Assembly: GCA_020846575.1 (NCBI GenBank)
Contig: JADLDQ010000001.1
Span: 1 to 17,532 of the forward strand
Direction of reading: 5' to 3'
DNA: 17,532 nucleotides
From: Burkholderiales bacterium
GTDB lineage: Bacteria; Pseudomonadota; Gammaproteobacteria; Burkholderiales; SG8-39
Within the stretch, counting starts at the first letter, position 1. Each line of letters starts with the position of its first letter. The position numbers were made by a program, and so were the translations under genes. Below are positions 7,626-15,018 of this stretch, piece after piece. Below the pieces are notes generated by a model that worked only from the letters and a program-made list of their open reading frames with translations, was not told the origin of the DNA and did no database searches.

Positions 7626-8522
7626 TCACTCCAGGCGCCCCCCCGCCACCTCGTGATCGCCGAGCATCTCCAGCACGCGGATCAAGGCGGAGTGGTCCCA
7701 GGCGCGGCCGCCGTGCGCCACGCAGGTGGAAAACAGCTGCTGCGCGCTTGCCGTGTGGGGCAGCGCGAGGCCCAGGGCGCGCGCGCCCTCGAGGGCGATC
7801 GCCAGGTCCTTCTGGTGCAGTTCGATGCGGAATCCCGGTTCGAAGGCACGCTGGAGCATGCGCAGGCCGTGCACTTCCAGGATGCGCGAGGCGGCGAAAC
7901 CGCCCATGAGCGCCTGGCGCACCCGCGCCGGGTCCGCGCCGGCTTTCGACGCGAACACGAGCGCCTCCGCGACCGCCTCGAGGGTGAGCGCCACGATGAT
8001 CTGGTTGGCGACCTTGCAGGTCTGGCCGTCGCCGACGCCGCCCACCAGGGTGATGGTCTTTCCCATCCGATCCAGGAACGGGCGCACGCGCGCGAACGCG
8101 GCCTCGCTGCCGCCCGCCATGATGGTGAGCGTGGCATTCCTCGCACCGAGCTCGCCGCCGGAGACCGGGGCGTCCACGTAATCGCAGCCGAGCGCCGCGA
8201 TCCGGGCCGCGAAGCGCCGGGTCTCGATCGGCGAGATCGAGCTCATGTCCACCACCGCCCTGCCGCGCTCGAGCGCGCCCGCGACGCCGTTCTCGCCGAA
8301 GAGCACCTTCTCCACGTCGGGCGTATCGGGCAGCATGAGGAAGATCACATCGGCGGCGCGCGCCACCTCGGCGGGCGAGGCACAGGGCCTTGCGCCTTTC
8401 GCGCTCAGCTCGACCGGCACGCCGCTGCGCGAGTGCAGGTGCACCTCGTGCCCCGCGGCCACGAGGTTCGCGGCCATGGGCTTTCCCATGATGCCCAGGC
8501 CGATGAATCCGAGCTTGGCCAT
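7626..8522 (-). CDS. glxR: 2-hydroxy-3-oxopropionate (tartronate semialdehyde) reductase
   Basis: A 298-residue member of the beta-hydroxyacid dehydrogenase family that reduces tartronate semialdehyde to D-glycerate with NAD(P)H. Visible features are the dinucleotide-binding GLGIMG at 8-13, the substrate-binding DAPVSGG at 117-123, the catalytic lysine K170 in GDGQTCKVANQ and KDL at 238-240. The start at 8522 (MAKLGFIGLGIMG) is the family N-terminus; an open frame continues 43 codons upstream but overlaps hyi and is not conserved-looking. It lies 32 bp behind hyi and 60 bp ahead of glcD. The hyi neighbour favours the glyoxylate pathway paralogue (GlxR) over the galactarate one (GarR), although sequence alone does not separate them. 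Confidence 0.93.
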   Translation of the reverse strand: MAKLGFIGLGIMGKPMAANLVAAGHEVHLHSRSGVPVELSAKGARPCASPAEVARAADVIFLMLPDTPDVEKVLFGENGVAGALERGRAVVDMSSISPIETRRFAARIAALGCDYVDAPVSGGELGARNATLTIMAGGSEAAFARVRPFLDRMGKTITLVGGVGDGQTCKVANQIIVALTLEAVAEALVFASKAGADPARVRQALMGGFAASRILEVHGLRMLQRAFEPGFRIELHQKDLAIALEGARALGLALPHTASAQQLFSTCVAHGGRAWDHSALIRVLEMLGDHEVAGGRLE

Positions 8523-8554
8523 GTGCGGCTGCGACGATGCGAGCGGCCGGCGCG

Positions 8555-9355
8555 CTAGGCGCCGCCCGCAGCGGCAGGCTCCAGGTACGCCCGCGCCCAC
8601 CCCAGGCCGGCCTCGGTTCCGGCGGCCGGAACGTACTCCGCGCCGATCCACTTCGAGTAGCCCAGACGGTCGATCCAGTCGAACAGGAACGGGAAATTGA
8701 TCTCGCCGGTACCGGGTTCGTGGCGGTCCGGCACGTCGGCGACCTGCATGTGCCCGATGCGCGGCAGGAACGTCTCGATGGTCCTGGCAAGATCGCCGTC
8801 CATGATCTGCATGTGAAACAGGTCGTACTGCAGCGACAGGTTCGGCGCCCGCGCCTCGTCGATGATGTCCGCCGCCTGGACGGTATTCCTCAGGAAGAAG
8901 CCCGGAACGGTCCGGGTGTTGGCCGGCTCCAGGAGCAACTCGACGCCCTCGTGCGCAAGCTCGCCGGCGGCGAAGCGCAGGTTGGAGATCAGGGTATCGC
9001 GCAGCGTCTCGCCGCGCGAACGCGGCGGCGCGACCCCGGCGAGGCAGTTGAGCCGGCGGCAGCCGAGTGCGCGCGCATAGCGCAGCGCCAGCGCCACCCC
9101 GTCCCGGAATTCAGAGACCCGCGCCGGCAGGCAAGCGATGCCGCGGTCTCCCCTTTCGAAGTCTCCGCCCGGGAGGTTGCACAGGACCACCTCGACGCCC
9201 GCGCGCCGCGCCCGTTCGGCGAGCATCGCGGCGTCGAACGCGTAGGGAAACTGGATCTCCACCGCCCTGAAGCCGGCGCGCGCCGCGGCATCGAAACGTT
9301 CCGGCAGATCGACTTCGTTGAACAGAAGGCTGATGTTGGCGCAGAGGCGGGGCAT
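8555..9355 (-). CDS. hyi: hydroxypyruvate isomerase
   Basis: A 266-residue TIM-barrel enzyme (xylose isomerase-like fold) interconverting hydroxypyruvate and tartronate semialdehyde. The N-terminus MPRLCANISLLFNEV and VEIQFPYAF near 32-40 are typical. The expected active-site glutamates are E143 in LLEPAN and E240 in GAEYVPA, and H201 lies in IGHMQVADVP. The start at 9355 matches the family (E. coli Hyi: 258 residues); an in-frame ATG at 9454 would add 33 atypical residues. It is the first gene of the minus-strand run hyi-glxR-glcDEF and diverges from the PAS gene with about 210 bp between the two starts. Gcl, which makes tartronate semialdehyde from glyoxylate and usually sits beside hyi, is missing here. 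Confidence 0.92.
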   Translation of the reverse strand: MPRLCANISLLFNEVDLPERFDAAARAGFRAVEIQFPYAFDAAMLAERARRAGVEVVLCNLPGGDFERGDRGIACLPARVSEFRDGVALALRYARALGCRRLNCLAGVAPPRSRGETLRDTLISNLRFAAGELAHEGVELLLEPANTRTVPGFFLRNTVQAADIIDEARAPNLSLQYDLFHMQIMDGDLARTIETFLPRIGHMQVADVPDRHEPGTGEINFPFLFDWIDRLGYSKWIGAEYVPAAGTEAGLGWARAYLEPAAAGGA

Positions 9356-9482
9356 GAGGATGGCGGCCTGGAGGGATGTGCGATTGCGGCGAGCGCGGTG
9401 CGACCGCGGCCGCAGATCACGCGCAATGGTAGGCCCAAGATGCGCGCGCTTCAACTCCCGAGTCGGGCGCGCCAGGCAGACT

Positions 9483-9488
9483 TATAAT
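9483..9488 (+). promoter_or_regulatory. -10-like TATAAT upstream of the PAS gene
   Basis: A perfect TATAAT in an otherwise very GC-rich gap, about 78 bp before the GTG start of the PAS protein on the same strand. No recognisable -35 lies 16-18 bp upstream. It is the best promoter candidate in the 210-bp gap between the divergent hyi and PAS genes. Confidence 0.45.
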
Positions 9489-9565
9489 CGGGCACGGCAT
9501 TCACGGGTTTCACCGGGCATCGCGACGCCGCGCGTCGGGCCCGCGACGGGAGGGGAGACAAGACC

Positions 9566-9997
9566 GTGCGCGACGCCGCCGCCCTTGCCGAATGGATCAT
9601 CGATCAGACCTCCGATGCCTTGATCTACGCCGACCGTACAGGGACCATCGTGCGATGGAACCAGGCTTCGCGCCGGCTGTTCGGCTACACCGCGGATGAA
9701 GCGCTGGGCGGCAGCCTGGATATCATCATCCCGGAACACCTGCGCGCGGCGCACTGGAGCGGTTTCAACGCGGCTATCGAGACAGGCAGGACGAGGCTGG
9801 ACGGCCGGCCGACCCTCACGCGCGCGCTGCGCAAGGATGGCCGCAAGCTCTATGTCGAGATGACGTTCGCTCTGGTCACGAACCCGGACGGCGCCGTCGT
9901 GGGCTCGGTCGCCGTGGCGCGCGACGTCACCGAACGGACCGAGAAGGAGCGCGCCGCGCGGCGCGCCCAGGAGGGCGTGCACTCACCGCCTGCCTGA
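9566..9997 (+). CDS. stand-alone PAS domain protein
   Basis: A 143-residue cytoplasmic protein that is almost entirely one PAS fold (about residues 7-123). Typical S-box features are IIDQTSDALIYADRTG near 11-26, WNQASRRLFGY at 31-41 and the closing VAVARDVTERTEKE near 115-128. A short charged tail (ERAARRAQEG) follows, where a kinase, cyclase or HTH output domain would normally begin, but a stop follows. The GTG start at 9566 is set by a strong ribosome-binding site (GGGAGGGGAGA ending about 8 nt before it). No transmembrane segment is seen. The ligand and partner are unknown; it may act by binding another protein or be the remnant of a longer sensor. It converges on the hydrolase gene, 34 bp between stops. 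Confidence 0.85.
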   Translation: MRDAAALAEWIIDQTSDALIYADRTGTIVRWNQASRRLFGYTADEALGGSLDIIIPEHLRAAHWSGFNAAIETGRTRLDGRPTLTRALRKDGRKLYVEMTFALVTNPDGAVVGSVAVARDVTERTEKERAARRAQEGVHSPPA

Positions 9998-10031
9998 GGG
10001 CTGCAGCGGCCCTCGATGAGCGCGATACGCT

Positions 10032-10799
10032 TCAGACCGGCCCTCGGGCGAGCAGGAACCGCTCGATGGAGCTTGCCAGGGCGATCGGCGTTTCGAACAT
10101 CGGGTAATGACCCGCGTTCGGCATGATCTCCAGTTCGGCGTTCGGATACCACGCGAGGAAAGTATCGCGCATCAGCGTCGCGCTGATCGCCGGATCGTGC
10201 TCGCCGGCGATGACCTTGATGGGGACCGGATTGCCCTTGATGCGAGGGGCGAAATCGCTGCGCGCCCAGGCTTGCAGATAGGCGCCGAACGCCTCGGGCG
10301 TCGAATTCTCGAGCGAGTGCGTGACGATCTGGTCGAGCCACACGCCTGTCAATCGGTTGCCCGTGGTGTTGTCGATGATCTGCCGGCGCACCGCGGGATC
10401 GGCAACGGCGCTCTCGAAGAAGGCGTAACCCGCCTCGTCGAAGGGGAAGCCGTTGGCCGGAACCGGCGTCACCGCAACGAGTTTGTCGACGCGGGCCGGC
10501 GCTTGCACCAGCACCCGCTGGATTGCCGTGCCGCCCATCGAGTGCCCGATCAGGGCGAAACGCCGCCAGCCGAGGCGATCGGCGAGCGCCAGGGTGTCGG
10601 CGGCGATCTCGTCCATGCCGAAGTCGCCGCTCAAGCCCTTCGAGTCGCCGTAACCGCGGTAATCCATGAAGGCGTAGCTGAAGGTTTCTCCGTCGAGCAC
10701 ATCGACCAGCGGCCCCCAGCCGCCGGCGCTGCCGAACCAGCCATGCAGGCAGATCACCTTGCGTGGGCCACGACCGAACGATCGATAGGTGTTGCTCAT
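10032..10799 (-). CDS. alpha/beta-fold hydrolase
   Basis: A 255-residue soluble hydrolase of the alpha/beta superfamily. The oxyanion-hole HGW motif is at 19-21, the nucleophile elbow GHSMGG puts the catalytic serine at S87, the acid is D202 in GEHDP and the histidine is H231 in NAGHYPMFE, so the triad is complete. A cap region lies around 112-185. I chose the ATG at 10799 because GAGGAGGAG stands 7 nt before it; an in-frame start 13 codons upstream would bury that site. There is no signal peptide, so it should be cytoplasmic. The substrate cannot be told from sequence: esterase, haloperoxidase-like and C-C hydrolase relatives all share these motifs. It is monocistronic in appearance, divergent from the SulP gene. 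Confidence 0.9.
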   Translation of the reverse strand: MSNTYRSFGRGPRKVICLHGWFGSAGGWGPLVDVLDGETFSYAFMDYRGYGDSKGLSGDFGMDEIAADTLALADRLGWRRFALIGHSMGGTAIQRVLVQAPARVDKLVAVTPVPANGFPFDEAGYAFFESAVADPAVRRQIIDNTTGNRLTGVWLDQIVTHSLENSTPEAFGAYLQAWARSDFAPRIKGNPVPIKVIAGEHDPAISATLMRDTFLAWYPNAELEIMPNAGHYPMFETPIALASSIERFLLARGPV

Positions 10800-11216
10800 G
10801 GAAATCTCCTCCTCGTGCACATGATCTTGCAGGTCCACTCGGGTGCGCGAGATCGGCGCATGCCGCGATACCCGCGCGAGGCGTCACGAACTGCGCCGCA
10901 GAGTGTGATGCCCGAGTTCACGGCGCTACCGCAGACCGTCCACGTGCCTGCCGCAGGCCGCGGACGATTTCACGGGTTCCTGCTATCTGCCATCGCCGTG
11001 CGGATGCTATCGCCGTGCGGATGCTATCGCCCGGCACCGCCGCGCGCAACATGCGCCTGCCGGCCCGTGGCGGCATGCCCGTCGCGCCTTGCGCCGCCCG
11101 TTCGCAACGGCTGCGCCTGCATCCAACCGAACGCCAGGTCGCTTTTGGTACCATCGCCGTTTTCCGCAACAGGCGCTCGAGTGGCCGCGATTCCCGGGGA
11201 TGCGCGTCGCTTCGCG
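10800..11216. other. 417-bp gap between divergent hydrolase and SulP genes
   Basis: No gene is supported here. The long plus-strand frames that cross it are upstream extensions of the SulP frame and a parallel shadow. It holds the hydrolase ribosome-binding site at its left end, a 17-bp tandem repeat at 10992-11031, and a TACCAT at 11149-11154 that might be a -10 element for the SulP gene, without a clear -35. No operator palindrome was recognised. Confidence 0.6.
10992..11031. repeat. 17-bp tandem repeat, 2.3 copies, upstream of the SulP gene
   Basis: ATCGCCGTGCGGATGCT occurs at 10992-11008 and again, identically, at 11009-11025, followed by the first six bases of a third copy. A looser TGCTATCTGCC precedes it. 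The unit sits about 190 bp before the SulP start. A perfect duplication suggests recent slippage; a regulatory role is only possible. Confidence 0.8.
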
Positions 11217-13013
11217 ATGCTCATTCCCTTCCTTTCCTGGGGACGGCGCGTCGACAGGCACACGCTGCGCGCCGACGCGCTGGCCGGCCTGACCGCCGCG
11301 CTGCTGGTGCTGCCCCAGGGGGTCGCGTTCGCCGCCCTTGCCGGCCTGCCGCCGGAGTATGGCCTGTACTGCGCGATGGTCCCCACCGCGGTGGCCGCGA
11401 TCTGGGGCTCGTCCTGGCACGCGGTCACCGGGCCGACCAACGCGGTGTCGCTGGTGGTTTTCGGCACGCTCACCGCGCTGGCCGTGCCCGGCTCGCCCGA
11501 GTACATCAGCTACGCGCTGACCCTGGCGTTCATGACCGGCGCCTGCCTGCTCGCGCTGGGCGTGCTGCGGTTCGGAAACCTGGCGAATTTCATCTCCGAC
11601 ACGGTGGTCGTCGGATTCACCGCGGGCGTGGCGGTGCTCATCATCGTCAACCAGGCCGACGGCTTTCTCGGCATCGAGCCGCGGCGCAGCGCCTCCTTCC
11701 TCACGCGCATGGTCGATCTCGCGCTGCGCATCGACGAAGTGCGCATCGATGCGGTGCTGGTGGGCGTCTCGACGATCGGGGCGAGCCTGGCGGCGCGGCG
11801 GGCGTGGCGGCGGGCGCCGCACCTGCTCGCGGGCCTGCTGGCCGGCACGCTGGTCGCGGCCGCGATCAATTCGCTCGCCGGCGCCTGGCGGCCTGCCATC
11901 GCCATGCTGGCGCCGATTCCCGGAACGCTGCCGCCGCTGTCGGCGCCGGAGTTTTCGCTGCAGACCATGCAGCAGTTGATGGGCATCTCGATCGCGGTCA
12001 CCGTGCTCGCCTTGACCGAGGCGGTGTCCATCGGGCGCGCCATTGCGCTGCGCAGCGGCCAGCGCTTCGACGCCAACCAGGAACTCATCGGCCAAGGAAT
12101 GGCGAACCTCGCGGCGAGCTTCTTCTCCGCCTACCCCGCCGCGGCCTCCTTCAACCGCAGCGGGGCCAACTACGAGGCGGGGGCGCGCACGCCCCTGGCG
12201 AGCCTGTTCAGCGCCGCCATCCTCGCGGCGGCGGTGCTCGCCCTGGCGCCGCTGGCGGCGCATATTCCCGTGGCCGCCGTTTCCGCTCTGCTGTTCCTGG
12301 TTGCCTGGGGGCTGTTCGATTTCGACCGCGTCCGTCACACGTTCACGGCGAGCCGCGCGGAGGCTGTGGTGCTTGCCGTCAGCTTCGCGGCCACGCTGCT
12401 GCTCAACCTGGAGATCGCCATCCTGGTGGGCGTCATGGTGTCGATGGTCGTGTATCTCAACAGGACCTCGCACCCCCACCTGCGCTCGCTGGTGCCCGAC
12501 CCCCGTACCGCGGAGCGCGGCATGGTCGAACCCGGCGCCTCTGTGCCCGAGTGCCCGCAGGCGAAGATACTGCGCATCGAGGGGTCGCTGTACTTCGGCG
12601 CCGTGCCGCATGTCGAGAGCCACCTGGAGACGCTGCGCGCGGCGCACCCCGGGCAGAAGCACCTGCTGGTGATGTCCAAGAGCATCAACTTCGTGGACGT
12701 CGCGGGCGCCGGCGCGCTCATGGCCGAGCTGCGCCTGCGCCGCAGCGCAGGCGGCGACATGTACTTCTACAGCCTGCGCAAGCCGGTCGAGGAACTGCTG
12801 GCGCGCGCCGGCTACCTCACCGAGATCGGACGCGACCACTTGTTCCGCGGCAAGCACGAGGCGTTCTCGAGCGTGTTCGCACGACTGGACAAGGCGGTCT
12901 GCGCGAGCTGCCGGGCGCGCATCTTCCGCGAGTGCGAAGGGATTCCCGTTCACCCCGAGACAGAATCCGGGCCGCCGGTGGGGTCATCCCCGGACTCGAT
13001 GCGGCGCGACTAA
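11217..13013 (+). CDS. SulP family anion transporter with STAS domain
   Basis: A 598-residue inner-membrane permease of the SulP/SLC26 family, which carry sulfate, bicarbonate or dicarboxylates. The membrane domain (about 20-415) has the family hallmarks PQGVAFAALAGLPPEYGLY at 33-51, GPTNAVSLV at 72-80 and FNRSGANYEAGARTPLA at 312-328. A cytoplasmic STAS domain follows at about 448-557, with FVDVAGAGALMAEL near 492-505. After it comes a tail with three cysteines, C562, C565 and C573 (CASCRARIFREC). The ATG at 11217 gives MLIPFLSW; an in-frame GTG at 11181 would add 12 residues and is about as likely. Substrate is not deducible. The miniprotein gene 13119-13253 follows on the same strand, about 105 bp downstream. 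Confidence 0.93.
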   Translation: MLIPFLSWGRRVDRHTLRADALAGLTAALLVLPQGVAFAALAGLPPEYGLYCAMVPTAVAAIWGSSWHAVTGPTNAVSLVVFGTLTALAVPGSPEYISYALTLAFMTGACLLALGVLRFGNLANFISDTVVVGFTAGVAVLIIVNQADGFLGIEPRRSASFLTRMVDLALRIDEVRIDAVLVGVSTIGASLAARRAWRRAPHLLAGLLAGTLVAAAINSLAGAWRPAIAMLAPIPGTLPPLSAPEFSLQTMQQLMGISIAVTVLALTEAVSIGRAIALRSGQRFDANQELIGQGMANLAASFFSAYPAAASFNRSGANYEAGARTPLASLFSAAILAAAVLALAPLAAHIPVAAVSALLFLVAWGLFDFDRVRHTFTASRAEAVVLAVSFAATLLLNLEIAILVGVMVSMVVYLNRTSHPHLRSLVPDPRTAERGMVEPGASVPECPQAKILRIEGSLYFGAVPHVESHLETLRAAHPGQKHLLVMSKSINFVDVAGAGALMAELRLRRSAGGDMYFYSLRKPVEELLARAGYLTEIGRDHLFRGKHEAFSSVFARLDKAVCASCRARIFRECEGIPVHPETESGPPVGSSPDSMRRD

Positions 13014-13118
13014 ACGCTGGCTTTCGCGCGCGCAGGGCGTAAAGTGTCTGGAGCGTCGTACGCGCAGGGGATGAAGTTCCGGCTGGGGGGTGCGTCCGAA
13101 CCGCGAGCGGAGGCGCCG

Positions 13119-13253
13119 ATGAAACGCAGGACCTGGATCGAAGTGCTCGAATACCTGATCGCCGTGGCGTTCGCGATACTGGTGACCTGGGCGTTGGCGG
13201 GCCATTTCAACACGCCCCTCTGGGGCGGGCTGTCGGGCTCGCTTTTCAAGTAA
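13119..13253 (+). CDS. 44-residue single-pass membrane miniprotein, hypothetical
   Basis: Not a recognised family. The reading frame begins MKRRTWIEVLEYL, has one hydrophobic helix at about 10-29, and ends in a short Gly-rich tail (NTPLWGGLSGSLFK). The positive N-terminus before the helix predicts N-inside topology. The start is supported by GGAGG 5 nt before the ATG; an in-frame upstream ATG at 13044 lacks such a site. It follows the SulP gene on the same strand and ends 11 bp from the convergent flavoprotein gene. It may be an accessory peptide of the transporter or an independent small membrane protein. Confidence 0.6.
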   Translation: MKRRTWIEVLEYLIAVAFAILVTWALAGHFNTPLWGGLSGSLFK

Positions 13254-13264
13254 GAGTACGCGCC

Positions 13265-14377
13265 CTAGCCGCGCAGCGCGCGAACGAAGCGCCGGTCGAG
13301 ATAGTCCTTCCACCGCCACGCGAGCGTGCCTGCGAGCACCATGCCCCGCCAGGACGCGAGCGCGTGGCGGCCGCCGCAGTTGAGTATCGCGAGCGGGCGC
13401 GCGGCCATGCGCCATGGTCGCGGCGGTCTGCCCTCCAGCACCCGCAGCAGGTTCTCGCCAAGCACCGGGCCCTGGCGCACCGCGGCCACGCCCGACCTGG
13501 GACGCGGATGCGTGACATCGCTCGCGCAGTCGCCTGCCGCGAAGACCTCGGGATAGCTCACCGACTGCAGGCAAGCGTTTACCGCGACGAAGCCACGCGC
13601 ATCCAGGGCGAGCTGCGTATCGATCAGCCAGCCGGGCGCCGTCGCGCCGGTCGCCCAGAGCACCGCGCCGGCCTGCACCCGTCCCCCGCCGGCCAGCACC
13701 AATCCCCCGTCCTTCATCGATGCCCTGCCGCCGAGCACCAGGGCGATTCCCCGCGAGCGGGCGAGCCCGGCAAGGGCGCGCCCGAGGCGCGGTCCCTGGT
13801 CCGGCGCCAGCGCGCGCTCATGGGAGATGAGCGTCACCTCCAGCGGACCGCGGCTGCTCCTTCTCAGTCGGTGCTGGAGCGAGAGCGCGACTTCGGCGCC
13901 GGCGACCCCGCCGCCGACAACGGCGATGCTGCCCAGGACGCCGCGCGCGACCCGCCCGGCAAGCAGATCCAGAGACGCCACGAACTGCGCGAGCGGCCGC
14001 AGAGAAACGTGCGTCGCGCCCGCGTCCTTTGCGGGCGGGCAGTGCGCCGGCGGGCCCGACCCCACGTCCAGCGACACCGCGTCGTAGCCGAGCGGCGCGC
14101 CGCCTTCCAGGAGCACCACGCGCGCCGCGGGCCGCAGGCCGCGGGCGCGGTCGCCGAGCAGCCGAGCGCCGGCGGCGCGCGCGAGGCGCTCCAGGTCGAT
14201 CCGGCATTCTTCGAGTGCATAGTCGCCGGCGATCACGCCCGGGATCATGCCCGAGTACAGCGTACCGGGATCGGGATTCACCCAGACGATCTCGACTCCC
14301 GCCGCACGGCGCCTCGCGAAGTGCTTCAGCGCGAGCAGGTGAGCGTGGCCGGCGCCCAGCAGCACGATGCGCTTCAT
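13265..14377 (-). CDS. FAD/NAD(P)-dependent oxidoreductase of the SelD-fusion (TIGR03169-like) type
   Basis: A 370-residue flavoprotein resembling type II NADH dehydrogenases. FAD-binding GAGHAHL is at 8-14, YSGMIPGVIAGDY at 41-53, the second dinucleotide site VVGGGVAGAE at 153-162, ATGATAP at 242-248 and the FAD-contacting AAGDCA at 280-285. The GAGHAHL and YSGMxPGxIAG pattern is that of the family found both as the N-terminal half of SelD fusion proteins and as free proteins; here there is no SelD part and the protein stops at 370. There is no CxxC redox pair. The ATG at 14377 overlaps the stop of the upstream transferase gene (ATGA), so translation is probably coupled. It is the last gene of a three-gene operon and its electron acceptor is unknown. 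Confidence 0.87.
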   Translation of the reverse strand: MKRIVLLGAGHAHLLALKHFARRRAAGVEIVWVNPDPGTLYSGMIPGVIAGDYALEECRIDLERLARAAGARLLGDRARGLRPAARVVLLEGGAPLGYDAVSLDVGSGPPAHCPPAKDAGATHVSLRPLAQFVASLDLLAGRVARGVLGSIAVVGGGVAGAEVALSLQHRLRRSSRGPLEVTLISHERALAPDQGPRLGRALAGLARSRGIALVLGGRASMKDGGLVLAGGGRVQAGAVLWATGATAPGWLIDTQLALDARGFVAVNACLQSVSYPEVFAAGDCASDVTHPRPRSGVAAVRQGPVLGENLLRVLEGRPPRPWRMAARPLAILNCGGRHALASWRGMVLAGTLAWRWKDYLDRRFVRALRG

Positions 14378-15018
14378 GGTGCGAACCGCGCAAGATCTTC
14401 GGGCCGGTCGAGATCCCGCAGCGGCGGCAGTTCCGAATGAAACTGCCCGGCCTGCGCAAGTCTTTCGCGCGTCTGCGCCATCACCCGCGGTCCGCCCCAC
14501 TCCACGGCGCTGAACAGGCCCGGCACCGCCTCGGCGAGACCCGCGAGGACGTACCCGCCGTCCTCGGCGGGCCCGAACACCGGGCTGCCTTCACCGAGCT
14601 TCGCGAACGCGGCGCGCAGATAGGCGCCGTCCAGGTCGGGGATATCCGATCCGACCAGCACCGCGCGTGCGTGGCGCGCCAGCGCGTGCGCGAAGGCGCG
14701 CTCCATGCGCGCGCCGAGATCACCCTCGCCCTGTGCGTGCAGCGACACGCCGAAGCACCGGGCGCAGGCGCGGAAGAAGGGATGCTCCGCATCCGGGGCG
14801 CACCACAGCTGGACGCTGGCACAGCCGGCGGCCGCTGCCGCGCGCAGCGTTCGCTTCACCAGCGTGCGCTGCAGGCGCGCCGCGCCGCGCGCGCCGAGCG
14901 CGCCGATCAGGCGCGTCTTGACCGCGCCGGGCAGCGGCGCCCGGGCGCACACCAGTATCGCCTGCGACGCGAGCCGGTCGGGGCGGGCCGCCGGCGCAAC
15001 GATCCGTTCAGCGGCCAT
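14374..15018 (-). CDS. CofC-like glycosyl/nucleotidyltransferase (DUF2064, TIGR04282-like)
   Basis: A 214-residue cytosolic protein of the nucleotide-diphospho-sugar transferase fold. Diagnostic segments are CARAPLPGAVKTRL at 24-37, the metal/nucleotide-site-like GSDIPDL at 123-129 and GPAEDGGYVLAGL at 149-161. This is the DUF2064 family, which often sits next to a family-2 glycosyltransferase of the type found immediately upstream here; the pair is associated with arsenosugar-type gene clusters in database family names. Its start at 15018 overlaps the end of that gene by 11 bp and its stop overlaps the flavoprotein start, so the three are almost certainly one operon. The true donor and acceptor are not known from sequence. 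Confidence 0.88.
   Translation of the reverse strand: MAAERIVAPAARPDRLASQAILVCARAPLPGAVKTRLIGALGARGAARLQRTLVKRTLRAAAAAGCASVQLWCAPDAEHPFFRACARCFGVSLHAQGEGDLGARMERAFAHALARHARAVLVGSDIPDLDGAYLRAAFAKLGEGSPVFGPAEDGGYVLAGLAEAVPGLFSAVEWGGPRVMAQTRERLAQAGQFHSELPPLRDLDRPEDLARFAP

Noticed and set aside
9996..10014. Hairpin GAGGGC / GCCCTC at the PAS stop as a terminator
   Set aside because: The stem is only 6 bp and no T-run follows, so it is not supported as a rho-independent terminator.
10107..11216. Long upstream extension of the SulP reading frame and its large parallel frames
   Set aside because: The extension runs antisense through the hydrolase gene, has no transporter-like sequence, and family homology begins only near 11217.
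14374..15018. Calling the DUF2064 protein CofC (F420 synthesis)
   Set aside because: It shares the fold and some motifs, but the ARAPLPGxxKTRL and GPAEDGGY pattern and the glycosyltransferase partner fit the DUF2064 family, and no F420 gene is nearby.
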